Positions 9,000-17,339 of a stretch of 64,000 bases of DNA are shown one piece after another. The DNA lies in assembly GCA_001013295.1 (NCBI GenBank), contig LAZY01000012.1, positions 1 through 64,000 on the forward strand, given 5' to 3'. A program made the position numbers and the translations under genes. The DNA comes from Chryseobacterium indologenes (GTDB taxonomy: Bacteria; Bacteroidota; Bacteroidia; Flavobacteriales; Weeksellaceae). Below the pieces are notes generated by a model. The model saw nothing but the letters and a program-made list of their open reading frames with translations, was not told where the DNA came from and searched no databases. How positions within the stretch are numbered: the first letter of the stretch is position 1; the number at the start of each line of letters is the position of its first letter.

Positions 9000-9400
9000 A
9001 TCTGTGTTCTATTGTTTACTTTCTTGTTACTTCCGGCAAAAACCATCAGAAAAACACCTAAGAACTCTACTACCCAGCCCCATCTTAATTTAACAACGCC
9101 TGCAAAAGCTTCTCTCCAGAATTTGAAAGGCAAAAAGCTGAAATACTGCAAAGACTGCATCTTCACCGCCACCAGGGTAAATCCAAATAAAAGAATAAGC
9201 AGAATTCCGAAAAATCTTACGATTTTTGTATTGTTATTGACAATTCCAAAAACGGCACATGCAGCCAGAATCCAACATGCAATAGCAAGATAATGATCAA
9301 GTTTCCAATAATTCCAGTTCCCAATAATAGGGACATGAACCAAAGGTAAAAAACTACCTATGACTACCAGCAGTAATCCTAATAACTGAATATTTTTCAT
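8996..9400 (-). CDS. small integral membrane protein, four predicted TM segments
   Basis: The preferred start is the ATG at 9398-9400 (MKNIQLLGLLLVVIG), because the 12 preceding residues are out of character. The product is about 134 residues with four hydrophobic segments. WNYWKLDHYLAIACWILAAC and FFGILLILLFGFTLVAV are two of them. No family was recognised. It is coupled to the following small secreted protein by an ATGA overlap, so the two probably act together at the envelope. Confidence 0.7.
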   Translation of the reverse strand: MKNIQLLGLLLVVIGSFLPLVHVPIIGNWNYWKLDHYLAIACWILAACAVFGIVNNNTKIVRFFGILLILLFGFTLVAVKMQSLQYFSFLPFKFWREAFAGVVKLRWGWVVEFLGVFLMVFAGSNKKVNNRTQI

Positions 9401-9423
9401 ATTTACTAAAGTGCCAAAATACG

Positions 9424-9450
9424 AAAAAAAACACACTTTTAAATAGTGTG
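9424..9450 (-). terminator. terminator downstream of the 9.5 kb barrel protein
   Basis: The stem cacact...agtgtg is followed by eight Ts on the minus strand. It lies about 100 bases past the stop at 9550, just before the start of the next gene. Confidence 0.6.
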
Positions 9451-9549
9451 CTTTAAAAATAGGTGTTCGACACCCAAACGACTGTTAGTTATAATAAAAA
9501 TTAGAATATATTATTTAATAACTAAAAATATTGAATATTTATTATCAAA

Positions 9550-10641
9550 TTAAAAATTAACACTTGCGATCTCTATCCCAATCTGAAGTCCATATTTTTT
9601 CTTCAGTAATGCATTGTCATTGAATGCGGGTGTAAAGTCTTTTTGAATGAACAGATTAAAACCATGATAACTGATTCCCAATTTCGCCCCCACTATAAAA
9701 TCGTTCACACCGTGCATCACTTTCTCTCTCTCAACAATCCTACCGGAATATTCATTGGAATACTTTGAATAGTTGACACTTCCTATCCTTACACCTCCAT
9801 AGATTCCCAGAATAAGACATAACTGATCTTTTCTGTTGTCAAGATATTTAACACCTTCATATTCTTTATATTTTGGATTCAAAACCCACTTCAGATCGGC
9901 CGGAATCATCACATAAGTATTGTAAAGAAGGCTTTTTTTAAGGGTTCCGCGATAAAAATCTGCGATGAATAAATGATGCTCATCCTGCTTAAATGACAAT
10001 CCATATTTGGGAGTATACTGATCTGATCTTGTTCCAAGTCCAAACCGGTAGAAAAGAGGACTGGTATATCCTCCGATCTGATTTCCGTACCATAATGTAA
10101 GCTGCCACGAATCTATGATGGTGTTCCTCATATCAGACCCTTTGTTGTAAAAATTAAATGGCTGATTTTTTGAGGTAAGCCCTGCTCCTACCATACCGAC
10201 AGAGAGTTCAAAGGTTTGCAGATAATTTTTGGGATTATTATTTTTTCTTCTTTCATTAAATTTCATATTCAGCCCATTGAATCCCAGCCAAAATTGGTCT
10301 CTGCCTGATTTTGTAGTATCAGGTCTTAGGACAGCGTCTTTCACAAGTTCTTTCGTAGCCATCTCAAGATCCTGTTTCTGCAGCTCTACTTTTTCATTAA
10401 TGATCTGTTCATATTTCGAAGCTACTATAGCCCGCTGATTCTGTTTTTCATCGGAGGTAATTTTCTTTTCTTTAAATTTTTTATCAATCAGGTCCAGCTC
10501 TGCATTCATTTTGCTTTTTTCAGTCTGCACAATGCTGTCGATCTTTTTTGAGTAGACGGTCAATCCGTTTTCCGGAGATTCCTGAGCCATTGCATAGCCA
10601 AAAGCCATTACAGCTGCGATCAATGTTAATTTCGTTTTCAT
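9550..10641 (-). CDS. outer-membrane beta-barrel protein with N-terminal helical region
   Basis: This 363-residue protein starts with a signal peptide (MKTKLTLIAAVMAFGYAMAQ). Residues about 25-105 are rich in Lys, Glu and Gln with helix character, probably a short coiled coil. The remainder alternates polar and aromatic residues as in a beta barrel (GRDQFWLGFNGLNMKF, SWQLTLWYGNQIGG, FRFGLG) and ends in IGIEIASVNF, an outer-membrane-type terminal strand. It is the third gene after an ECF sigma factor and a putative anti-sigma factor, so it may be part of or controlled by that locus. The exact function is unknown. Confidence 0.75.
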   Translation of the reverse strand: MKTKLTLIAAVMAFGYAMAQESPENGLTVYSKKIDSIVQTEKSKMNAELDLIDKKFKEKKITSDEKQNQRAIVASKYEQIINEKVELQKQDLEMATKELVKDAVLRPDTTKSGRDQFWLGFNGLNMKFNERRKNNNPKNYLQTFELSVGMVGAGLTSKNQPFNFYNKGSDMRNTIIDSWQLTLWYGNQIGGYTSPLFYRFGLGTRSDQYTPKYGLSFKQDEHHLFIADFYRGTLKKSLLYNTYVMIPADLKWVLNPKYKEYEGVKYLDNRKDQLCLILGIYGGVRIGSVNYSKYSNEYSGRIVEREKVMHGVNDFIVGAKLGISYHGFNLFIQKDFTPAFNDNALLKKKYGLQIGIEIASVNF

Positions 10642-10719
10642 AGTATTGATTATTTTTTAAACAATATTCCACCTCTGCCCCTATTGTGAGACAGTTACTT
10701 TATGGTAGAAAAATCATTA

Positions 10720-11427
10720 TTATTTGCTTTCCAGAGAATCGGAATAAACGGTTATCCCCAATATTTTAAGTGAATTAGGATTTTTGAGCCGTATTTTCGA
10801 CATATTCAAAGCTCCGAATTTTTTAAGGTCTGTCTTGTTCTCTTCTCTTTTTTTATCAAATTCCCGTCCCAAAAGCAATTCGTCGGCTTTGATATAATCC
10901 GTTTTTTTAGCTGTAATATTTTTTTCAGAGAAGTCATTTATATTATTTTCCAACACTGGAGCATAAATTTCATTGTGTTGAAAAGCTACCGTTTCTTTTT
11001 CAACAAGAGGCAGTTCTTTATTTTTCCAGACAAACTCCTGTTGGTAGGGCTCTGGAATATTGGTTATTTCCTTGTTATTTTTATGATTGATATTTTCCTC
11101 CGTTATTTTGTTTTCAGTTGCCTGTTTTTCCGAAGGCTGCGGAAGACTTACATTCGGGACAGCATTATCTTTTATTGGCTTTATCTGAACATGAGCTGTG
11201 GTATCAGGAGGACTTGCCGGATGATCTCCATTCAAATAAAGCAATGTACCCACCGAAATCAACACAATCAACACGGCAGCATACCTCAACCACTGAAAGC
11301 GTTTTTGAGGACGTAAAACAGGGGATTCCTGACTTCCCTGCTCTATTCTGTCCCAAAGATCTGCAGAAGGTTTGATCTCGAGCTCTTCATAGTCAGATTT
11401 TAATTGTTTCAGCATTTCTTTTCTCAT
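10720..11427 (-). CDS. putative anti-sigma factor, single-pass membrane protein
   Basis: This 235-residue protein has one hydrophobic segment at about residues 47-65 (LRYAAVLIVLISVGTLLYL). It has a short cytoplasmic N-terminal part with SADLWDRIEQG and a long periplasmic Lys/Glu/Asn-rich tail. This layout and its place directly after an ECF sigma gene fit an anti-sigma factor, although no zinc-binding ZAS motif is visible. The start overlaps the sigma gene by 35 bases (or 23 if the second Met is used), implying coupled translation. It is called from context more than from sequence similarity. Confidence 0.65.
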   Translation of the reverse strand: MRKEMLKQLKSDYEELEIKPSADLWDRIEQGSQESPVLRPQKRFQWLRYAAVLIVLISVGTLLYLNGDHPASPPDTTAHVQIKPIKDNAVPNVSLPQPSEKQATENKITEENINHKNNKEITNIPEPYQQEFVWKNKELPLVEKETVAFQHNEIYAPVLENNINDFSEKNITAKKTDYIKADELLLGREFDKKREENKTDLKKFGALNMSKIRLKNPNSLKILGITVYSDSLESK

Positions 11428-11947
11428 TTTCTTTTGCTTTTAAAAATTCGGCGAGCCATTTTTTCGCTTTGTTCAGCTGACTTTTACTTGTTCCTTCAGA
11501 AATATTGAGAATTTCCGCAATTTCGCTATGTTTTTTCTCTTCGAAAACATACAGGTTAAAGACCAGTCTATATCCTACAGGCATTCGGGAGAACATTTCT
11601 TCAAGATTGATTTCCCCAAGGTATTCTTCATCGCTTTCATCGCTATAATCTTCTGCAATATCCACATCAGCATAGAGTATATTTTTATGCTTCCGGATGA
11701 AGGTAATGGAATCATTCACAATAATTTTTCTGAGCCAAAACGGAAAGCTGTTCCAGTCTCTGCATTCGTTCAGCCTGGTAAAGGCTTTCATAAATGCATT
11801 GAGAAGAATATCTTCTGCATCATGAATATTGTTGACATAAGAATTTGCAATGGCCAGCATTTTTGCCGAAAACATATCGTAAAGCGCTTTTTGCCCTCTC
11901 CGGTCCTGTTTCTTTGCCAATAAAAAATTCTCTTCAAGTTTTTTCAT
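11393..11947 (-). CDS. ECF-type RNA polymerase sigma factor
   Basis: The likely start is the ATG at 11945-11947 (MKKLEENFLLAKKQDRRGQ), giving about 184 residues, normal for the group. Region 2 is visible (ALYDMFSAKMLAIANSYVNN...AEDILLNAFMKAF), as is region 4 with the helix-turn-helix HSEIAEILNISEGTSKSQLNKAKKWL. It would direct RNA polymerase to a small regulon in response to an envelope or extracellular cue. The next gene overlaps it and looks like its membrane anti-sigma factor. The further 26 upstream codons are unlikely to be translated, as they lie against the preceding gene's terminator. Confidence 0.9.
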   Translation of the reverse strand: MKKLEENFLLAKKQDRRGQKALYDMFSAKMLAIANSYVNNIHDAEDILLNAFMKAFTRLNECRDWNSFPFWLRKIIVNDSITFIRKHKNILYADVDIAEDYSDESDEEYLGEINLEEMFSRMPVGYRLVFNLYVFEEKKHSEIAEILNISEGTSKSQLNKAKKWLAEFLKAKENEKRNAETIKI

Positions 11948-12002
11948 GTATCGGTTTCTATTGATAAGACGACATCTTTTGCAAAAGGTTGCCTGGAAAA
12001 TA

Positions 12003-12036
12003 AAAAAAATTGCACTTTTTTTCAAAAGTGCAATTT
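12003..12036 (-). terminator. terminator of the nucleoside-type symporter gene
   Basis: The stem attgcactttt...caaaagtgcaat leads into a run of Ts on the minus strand, just past the stop at 12063. Confidence 0.75.
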
Positions 12037-12062
12037 AATATTTTAATAACCGTTAGTTCAGA

Positions 12063-13445
12063 CTAATGTTTCACTGCTGAAACATCTTCCGGGTTGTGTT
12101 TGTGTCTGAATAATACAGCAAAGAATATAGCCAGTACTAAAGCGTAAATTGCAAATGAAAGCCATATCTGATGCCAGTCTTTTACCATCACCACTGAAGA
12201 AAGCGTTCCGTCTGCATTGACTGCTGCATTAAAACTGTTTTTCAGAATTCCCAGGAATGTAGGATTATCTGCCGTGGTATCAAGGTACGTTGAAAGCTCT
12301 GAAGCCGTTGTAAACTTGTGAGTAAAGAATTTATCAATCGCCCAACCTGCAATATAGCTACCAAAAACAGCTCCAAAACCATTTGTCATCATCATAAACA
12401 GTCCTTGTGCGGATGATCGGATTTTTTTGTCTGTGGTAGTCTCTACGAAAAGAGATCCGGAGATATTAAAGAAATCGAAAGCCATACCGTACACAATACA
12501 TGAAAGAATGATCAGGGATAATCCTAAACCATCCGGTACCCCATAAGCAAAGAATCCAAATCTTAGAACCCATGCCAGCATAGACATCAGCATTACTTTT
12601 TTGATTCCAAATTTTTTCAGAAAGAAAGGAATGGCCAAAATAAATAAGGTCTCTGAAACCTGTGAAATAGACATGATAATAGTAGATCTCTGTACTACAA
12701 ATGAATCTGCATATTTTGGAAAATGAGCAAACTCACTTAAGAATACATCTCCATAAGCATTTGTCAGCTGAAGTGCTGCTCCTAAAAGCATAGAGAACAA
12801 GAAGAACAAAGCCATTTTATAGTTTCCAAAAAGCTTGAATGCATTCAATCCTAACTGCTCGGATAATGGTGAATTTTTGTCGATCAGCTTTTGTGGTGGA
12901 CATTTTGGTAGCGTAAGTGCATAGATTCCTAAGAATATTGCTACAGCACCTCCAATATAAAATTGCCCTTCAGTCGCTTTATTTCCACTAAGGTTGGTAA
13001 TCCACATCGCAACAATGAAACCGATAGTTCCCCATACACGGATGGGTGGAAAATCTTTCACTACATCCAGATTATTATTTTTCAGGATCGTATAGGAAAT
13101 TGAATTGGCTAAGGCAATGGTAGGCATATAGAAACACATTGCAACGAGCATTACCGTAAAGAAAGAATTCGGATCTGCAGAGTGAGGCAATATGAAAAGT
13201 ATAATACCATAAAGAATGTGTAGTACTGAAAAGATACGCTCAGCGTTAATCCAACGGTCAGCAATAATTCCAGTAATGGTTGGCATAAAAATAGAAGCAA
13301 TTCCCATGGTTCCAAACACAGCTCCAAACTGTGTCCCTTCCCAATGTTTTGTGCCAAACCAGAAGTTCGCCATCGTAATCAGCCATGCTCCCCAAACAAA
13401 AAACTGGAGGAAACTGAGGATGGTCAGTCGTAATTTTAAATTCAT
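12063..13445 (-). CDS. MFS nucleoside:H+ symporter-like permease
   Basis: This 460-residue inner-membrane protein has twelve predicted hydrophobic segments. It opens with LRLTILSFLQFFVWGAWLITMANFW. The QFFxWGxWxxT pattern and the following GxxxGxxxIxxPxxxGxxADR loop (GIASIFMPTITGIIADRW) place it in the nucleoside:H+ symporter (NupG/XapB-type) group of MFS. It should import nucleosides using the proton gradient, but related Bacteroidota proteins may carry sugars. The gene is 22 bases downstream of the DUF151 nuclease gene on the same strand, so the two could share a transcript. Confidence 0.83.
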   Translation of the reverse strand: MNLKLRLTILSFLQFFVWGAWLITMANFWFGTKHWEGTQFGAVFGTMGIASIFMPTITGIIADRWINAERIFSVLHILYGIILFILPHSADPNSFFTVMLVAMCFYMPTIALANSISYTILKNNNLDVVKDFPPIRVWGTIGFIVAMWITNLSGNKATEGQFYIGGAVAIFLGIYALTLPKCPPQKLIDKNSPLSEQLGLNAFKLFGNYKMALFFLFSMLLGAALQLTNAYGDVFLSEFAHFPKYADSFVVQRSTIIMSISQVSETLFILAIPFFLKKFGIKKVMLMSMLAWVLRFGFFAYGVPDGLGLSLIILSCIVYGMAFDFFNISGSLFVETTTDKKIRSSAQGLFMMMTNGFGAVFGSYIAGWAIDKFFTHKFTTASELSTYLDTTADNPTFLGILKNSFNAAVNADGTLSSVVMVKDWHQIWLSFAIYALVLAIFFAVLFRHKHNPEDVSAVKH

Positions 13446-13467
13446 AGTTTATATAAAAAGTATCTCT

Positions 13468-14067
13468 TTAGTCAATTTTCTTTTTCCTCCTCTTGATTTC
13501 TTCCTGAATTTCAAGGGCGGTATCATAATCTTCTTCTTTAACGGCGTCATCCAGCAGTTTCTGAAGTTCTTCCATCGAAAGAGATTTTAAGTTGTCTTCT
13601 GTCTGAACGGTTTCTGAAAAAGACTGCTCTTCTTTGGAAACATCTTCAAGTTCCAATAAGATTCCGGCCTCATTCAAGACCTGCTGGGTGGTAAAGATAG
13701 GCGCATCAAATCTCACAGCCATTGCCACAGCATCTGAGGTTCTGGCATCAAGAATTAGTTCTTCTTCTGTTACTTTATTTTTAAAGTTGATATTTGAAAA
13801 GAATACCCCGTCTACAATCTGATAAATGATCACAGAAACCAACTCATAATTGGCAGAGACTATAAATTTTGTAAATAAATCATGGGTAAGGGGACGCGGT
13901 GGATGAATATCTTTCTCTAGTCCGAGAGAGATTGACTGGGCTTCGAAATTTCCTATAACAACAGGTAATTTTATATGTGTTTCTTCATGTTCCAGTAACA
14001 ATGCGTATGCCCCCGACTGGGTCTGGCTGTACGATATTCCGCGAATAATTAGCTGCTTATAATCCAT
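13468..14067 (-). CDS. bifunctional nuclease-family protein (DUF151) with UVR motif
   Basis: This 199-residue protein has two parts. The DUF151/BFN domain covers about residues 1-135 (LPVVIGNFEAQSISLGLEKD, DARTSDAVAMAVRFDAPIF), and a UvrB/UvrC-type motif lies at the end (ELQKLLDDAVKEEDYDTALEIQEEIKRR). Plant relatives of DUF151 have been described as dual DNase/RNase enzymes, but the bacterial role is not settled. The conserved TSDAVAxAxR block is intact. The gene precedes the nucleoside symporter by 22 bases; a link through nucleotide salvage is only a guess. Confidence 0.85.
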   Translation of the reverse strand: MDYKQLIIRGISYSQTQSGAYALLLEHEETHIKLPVVIGNFEAQSISLGLEKDIHPPRPLTHDLFTKFIVSANYELVSVIIYQIVDGVFFSNINFKNKVTEEELILDARTSDAVAMAVRFDAPIFTTQQVLNEAGILLELEDVSKEEQSFSETVQTEDNLKSLSMEELQKLLDDAVKEEDYDTALEIQEEIKRRKKKID

Positions 14068-14114
14068 AGCTACAAATATAGATTAATTTTTTGTTGTGAT
14101 TTCACTTTTTTACG

Positions 14115-14149
14115 CAAAAATAAAAGCCCGGAAAGCCGAGCTTTTATTT
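14115..14149 (-). terminator. terminator of the etfBA operon
   Basis: A long stem (aaataaaagcccgg / ccgagcttttattt, one bulge) is followed by Ts on the minus strand. It lies about 95 bases past the etfA stop, beyond the dispersed repeat at 14166-14240. Confidence 0.7.
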
Positions 14150-14165
14150 GTATTGTTGATGATTG

Positions 14166-14240
14166 TCAAAAGTCAATAGTAAATTTTGCTTCACAAGTAA
14201 AAATTGACGAGTAAAGCGAATTGACTATTCACCATTCACT
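14166..14240. repeat. dispersed intergenic inverted repeat, copy A
   Basis: The arm agtcaatagtaaattttgc (14171-14189) is inverted and degenerate in gcgaattgactattcacc (14216-14233). A second copy with the same arms and spacing lies at 24431-24497. Both sit between genes on the 3' side of a coding region. It may be a REP-like or MITE-like element. Confidence 0.6.
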
Positions 14241-14243
14241 TTC

Positions 14244-15191
14244 TTATCCTTTTATTGCCTTAATTTTCTCTGTTAATGCAGGAATAATCTGGAAAGCATC
14301 TCCCACTACTCCATAATCAGCAGACTTGAAGAATGGTGCTTCAGGATCGCTATTGATTACTACGATCGTTTTTGAAGAGTTTACTCCGGCAAGGTGCTGA
14401 ATTGCTCCAGAAATCCCTACAGCAATGTAAAGGTTAGGTGAAATTGCTTTACCTGTCTGTCCTACGTGCTCTGTGTGAGGTCTCCATCCGATGTCAGAAA
14501 CCGGCTTAGAACAAGCTGTAGCAGCTCCTAAAACATTAGCTAAGTCTTCAATCATTCCCCAGTTTTCAGGACCTTTCATCCCTCTACCTGCAGAAACAAC
14601 AACTTCCGCTTCTTTAAGGTCTAATTTCCCTGAGCTTTGCTCGTGAGAGATAACTTTGGTATCCTCATTCGCTACTGATAGATTTTTAACTTCTTCTGAA
14701 CCTGATACTGCATTTTCTTTAACACCGAAAGCGTTCTGAGAAACCGTAACGATTACTCCGTTTCCTTCAGCTTTTGCATGCATGAATCCTTTTCCTGAGA
14801 ATGCTCTTCTCTTCACCTGGAAAGGAGAAAGGCTTTCAGGAGCTTCCAAAGCGTTAGTGATCAGAGAATAGTTCTTCATGATTGCCAACATTGGAGCTAC
14901 AGAAGAAGCATCAGTAGTATGAGGGAAAACGATGATGTTTCCGTCTGCCACTTCACTTACAGCCTGTGCAAATGCTTTTGCTGAGAAATTTTTAAGACCT
15001 TCGTCTTTGATATTGATTACATTGGATGCTCCATATTTGTATAATAAATCTGAAGAATCTGTAGGGTTTACAGAGATCGCTGTAACGGTATCTCCTGCCT
15101 GATCTGCAATAGCTTTAGCATAAGAAACCGCCTCAAAAGCCGCTTTTTTGTAAACTCCGTTTATATTTTCTGCGTATACGAATACTGCCAT
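14244..15191 (-). CDS. etfA: electron transfer flavoprotein alpha subunit
   Basis: The protein is 315 residues, standard length for EtfA. The C-terminal FAD domain is clear: VVSAGRGMKGPENW near 203-216, then GISGAIQHLAGVNSSKTIVVINSDPEAPFF and DYGVVGD in the last 65 residues. With EtfB it accepts electrons from acyl-CoA and other dehydrogenases and hands them to ETF:quinone oxidoreductase. It lies 49 bases downstream of etfB in the same operon. The ETF-QO gene itself is not in the window. Confidence 0.96.
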   Translation of the reverse strand: MAVFVYAENINGVYKKAAFEAVSYAKAIADQAGDTVTAISVNPTDSSDLLYKYGASNVINIKDEGLKNFSAKAFAQAVSEVADGNIIVFPHTTDASSVAPMLAIMKNYSLITNALEAPESLSPFQVKRRAFSGKGFMHAKAEGNGVIVTVSQNAFGVKENAVSGSEEVKNLSVANEDTKVISHEQSSGKLDLKEAEVVVSAGRGMKGPENWGMIEDLANVLGAATACSKPVSDIGWRPHTEHVGQTGKAISPNLYIAVGISGAIQHLAGVNSSKTIVVINSDPEAPFFKSADYGVVGDAFQIIPALTEKIKAIKG

Positions 15192-15240
15192 TTTTTTAAA
15201 TTTAAAAATTAAAAGATTGAAAAATTTAAAGAATCAATGA

Positions 15241-15987
15241 TTAGATTACTTTTGCTTCTTCGTGAAGTAATCTTACCAATTCATCCAGATTGTCAGGAGA
15301 AACCATTTTCACAGCAGCTCTTGGAGGAACGCTATCATAAGATACTCCCTGAACTTTTACCTCAGAAGAAGTAGGTTCTACAACCTGCAAAGGTTTTGTT
15401 CTTGCAGACATAATTCCTCTCATGTTCGGGATGATAAGATCTTTTTCATCTACTAATCCTTTCTGTCCTGCAATGATTGCCGGTAATTTTACAGAAATAG
15501 TTTCTTTTCCTCCTTCAATTTCTCTTACTGCAGTAGCTTCGCTTCCGTTTACGTCTAATCCTACTGATGCATTTACGAAAGGCTGGTTCAATAACTGAGC
15601 CACCATTCCCGGAACAGAACCACCGTTGTAATCGATAGATTCTTTACCGCAAAGGATAAGATCATATCCTCCGTTTTGAGCTACAGCAGCGATTTCTTTT
15701 GCTGTAGAGAAGCTATCTTTTGGATCAAGATTTACTCTTACTGCATCATTAGCACCAATTGCTAAAGCTTTTCTGATTACAGGTTCTGTAGCAGCATCTC
15801 CTACGTTGATTACTGTTACTGTTGCTCCCTGAGACTCCTGAAGTTTAACCGCTTTTGTCAACGCAAATTCGTCTAGAGGGTTGATTACCCACTGAATTCC
15901 GTTCTTGTCGAAAGCAGATTTATCTGCTGTAAAGTTAATTTTGGAAGTAGTATCCGGAACACTACTAATACAAACTAATATTTTCAT
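15241..15987 (-). CDS. etfB: electron transfer flavoprotein beta subunit
   Basis: This 248-residue protein opens with MKILVCISSVPDTTSKI and contains NPLDEFALTKAVKLQE and ANDAVRV, typical EtfB elements for the AMP-binding subunit. The signature-like segment VREIEGGKETISVKLPAIIAGQKGL precedes the C-terminal arm. It forms the heterodimer with EtfA, encoded 49 bases downstream. It is the first gene of the operon, and a 150-base AT-rich leader precedes it. Confidence 0.96.
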   Translation of the reverse strand: MKILVCISSVPDTTSKINFTADKSAFDKNGIQWVINPLDEFALTKAVKLQESQGATVTVINVGDAATEPVIRKALAIGANDAVRVNLDPKDSFSTAKEIAAVAQNGGYDLILCGKESIDYNGGSVPGMVAQLLNQPFVNASVGLDVNGSEATAVREIEGGKETISVKLPAIIAGQKGLVDEKDLIIPNMRGIMSARTKPLQVVEPTSSEVKVQGVSYDSVPPRAAVKMVSPDNLDELVRLLHEEAKVI

Positions 15988-16136
15988 GTGTACTATTTTA
16001 TTTTTTCTCTTTTAGGCATAAAATCATGACAGTTTATGCAGAGATTTTGTGTGAATTAATTTTTGCTAATATAAATAAAAAATATATTATGCATGCATAA
16101 TACTTATTAAATTATTATTCAATACATTAAATGTAC

Positions 16137-16853
16137 TTATCTGGCTGGCTGTGTTGCCCTAAACTCTATTTTACTTGGCAGAACTCTTGGATTCATCTTT
16201 AAAATATCCAATACCAGATTCCCCATATCTTCGGGCTGAATCTTCCAACTGTCTTTTTCTGAAGGAACATTTCCATTAAAATGAGTTGCTACTGATCCCG
16301 GCATGATGACCGTAGATTTAATATTATATTTTCTAAGATCAATCATGGCAGCCTGTGTGAAACCTACCACTCCGAATTTTGAAGCGTTATAACCTGTCCC
16401 GTTCTCAAAGAAATTGGCACCTGCCAGACTTGAAATGGTAATATAATATCCTTCTGTCTTTTTCAACTCTTCCACAGATGCTTTCAGAGTGTAAAAAACT
16501 CCGGTAAGATTGGTTTCGATCATGTCATTCCATTCTTCTGCGCTAAGCTCATCCACAGGCTTAAAGATTCCCAATCCGGCATTCGCTATCACATAATCCA
16601 GTCTTCCAAATTTCTCCACAATATATTTGACAGCTTCCTTCTCGCTTTCCAAACTTTTTACATCTGAAACAATTCCCAATACATTTTCAGAGTATTGCTG
16701 AAGTTCTTTCTCTGCCTTCATGACATCTTCTCTTTTTCTTCCTGAAAACGCTACCGAAATACCATTGTCAAGTAAAATTTTAGCAATCCCGAAACCGATT
16801 CCTTTGGTTCCTCCTGTTATATAAGCTGTTTTATTCTCTGACATAGACATCAA
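16137..16853 (-). CDS. short-chain dehydrogenase/reductase
   Basis: This 238-residue SDR of the classical type has the cofactor loop TGGTKGIGFG at residues 13-22, NAG at 91-93, the catalytic serine in ISSLAG (about 141), and YNASK with Tyr155 and Lys159. A basic residue after the glycine motif (SGRKRED) suggests NADP(H). The start may be Met1 or Met4 (MSENKTAYITGG). The substrate cannot be read from sequence; 3-oxoacyl reduction and alcohol oxidation are both possible. It stands alone. Confidence 0.88.
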   Translation of the reverse strand: MMSMSENKTAYITGGTKGIGFGIAKILLDNGISVAFSGRKREDVMKAEKELQQYSENVLGIVSDVKSLESEKEAVKYIVEKFGRLDYVIANAGLGIFKPVDELSAEEWNDMIETNLTGVFYTLKASVEELKKTEGYYITISSLAGANFFENGTGYNASKFGVVGFTQAAMIDLRKYNIKSTVIMPGSVATHFNGNVPSEKDSWKIQPEDMGNLVLDILKMNPRVLPSKIEFRATQPAR

Positions 16854-16876
16854 AATTTAATTCTCTAAAATAACAA

Positions 16877-16898
16877 AAACACTCCAATTGGAGCGTTT
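16877..16898 (-). terminator. terminator-like hairpin upstream of the SDR gene
   Basis: The stem aaacactccaattggagcgttt reads into Ts on the minus strand. It would end a transcript coming from the decayed region at 17.0-17.3 kb. It resembles the terminator at 17290-17318 (both CACTCC/GGAG). Confidence 0.55.
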
Positions 16899-17028
16899 TA
16901 CTGATACTAAGATTTATCAGGTTATTTCTTGAAGAATTTTTCTGTAGAATTTTTTCGGTGTAAGACATCTCATATTTATTGTATTTCCAAAACCTACACC
17001 CACTCTCTGTCTTATTGCATTGTAAAAT

Positions 17029-17290
17029 TCAGTCTTTTATTTTTTCAGGAGGGTTGATCTTAACATAGTCCGTAGAATCCGTATAGAACAATAAATTTTA
17101 CGGCTTACTTTTAGGGTCTGTGAAAGTCAGAATTAAGCCATTAAGCGTGACATCCGAATATCAAATGAAACTGAAAAATTGAAAGAAACAAACTGACCAG
17201 GAAGTTTACAGAAACCTACGATAACAGGTTCTGAATAAATTTTTTAAACATCTTCTTTAACAAGTTTCAAAGAAGCATTTCCATAATGCA
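17029..17290 (-). pseudogene. decayed fragment related to the 18.3 kb T9SS protein gene
   Basis: On the minus strand from about 17290, the decayed reading HYGNASLKLVKEDV-stop-KIYSEPV...NFSVSFDIRMS aligns without gaps to HGNASLKIVKEPVYGTQSEPI...NFSVSFDIRMS in the intact protein at 18320-19237. It carries an in-frame TAA and, after RMS, a one-base deletion that shifts the frame before LNG. Beyond that the frame continues, with one more stop, as LILTFTDPKSKP and FYTDSTDYVKINPPEKIKD, ending at TGA 17029-17031. This second part does not match the intact protein and may belong to another gene. No start codon or signal peptide remains. The DNA identity is obvious over about 150 bases. Confidence 0.8.
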
Positions 17291-17318
17291 AAAAACACTC
17301 CTGATCCGGAGTGTTTTT
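17290..17318 (-). terminator. terminator of the 17.3 kb T9SS gene
   Basis: The stem aaaaaacactcc-tgat-ccggagtgtttttt is followed by Ts on the minus strand, about 20 bases past the stop codon. Confidence 0.8.
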
Positions 17319-17339
17319 TTTGCTTTTAGGCGAAAATTA

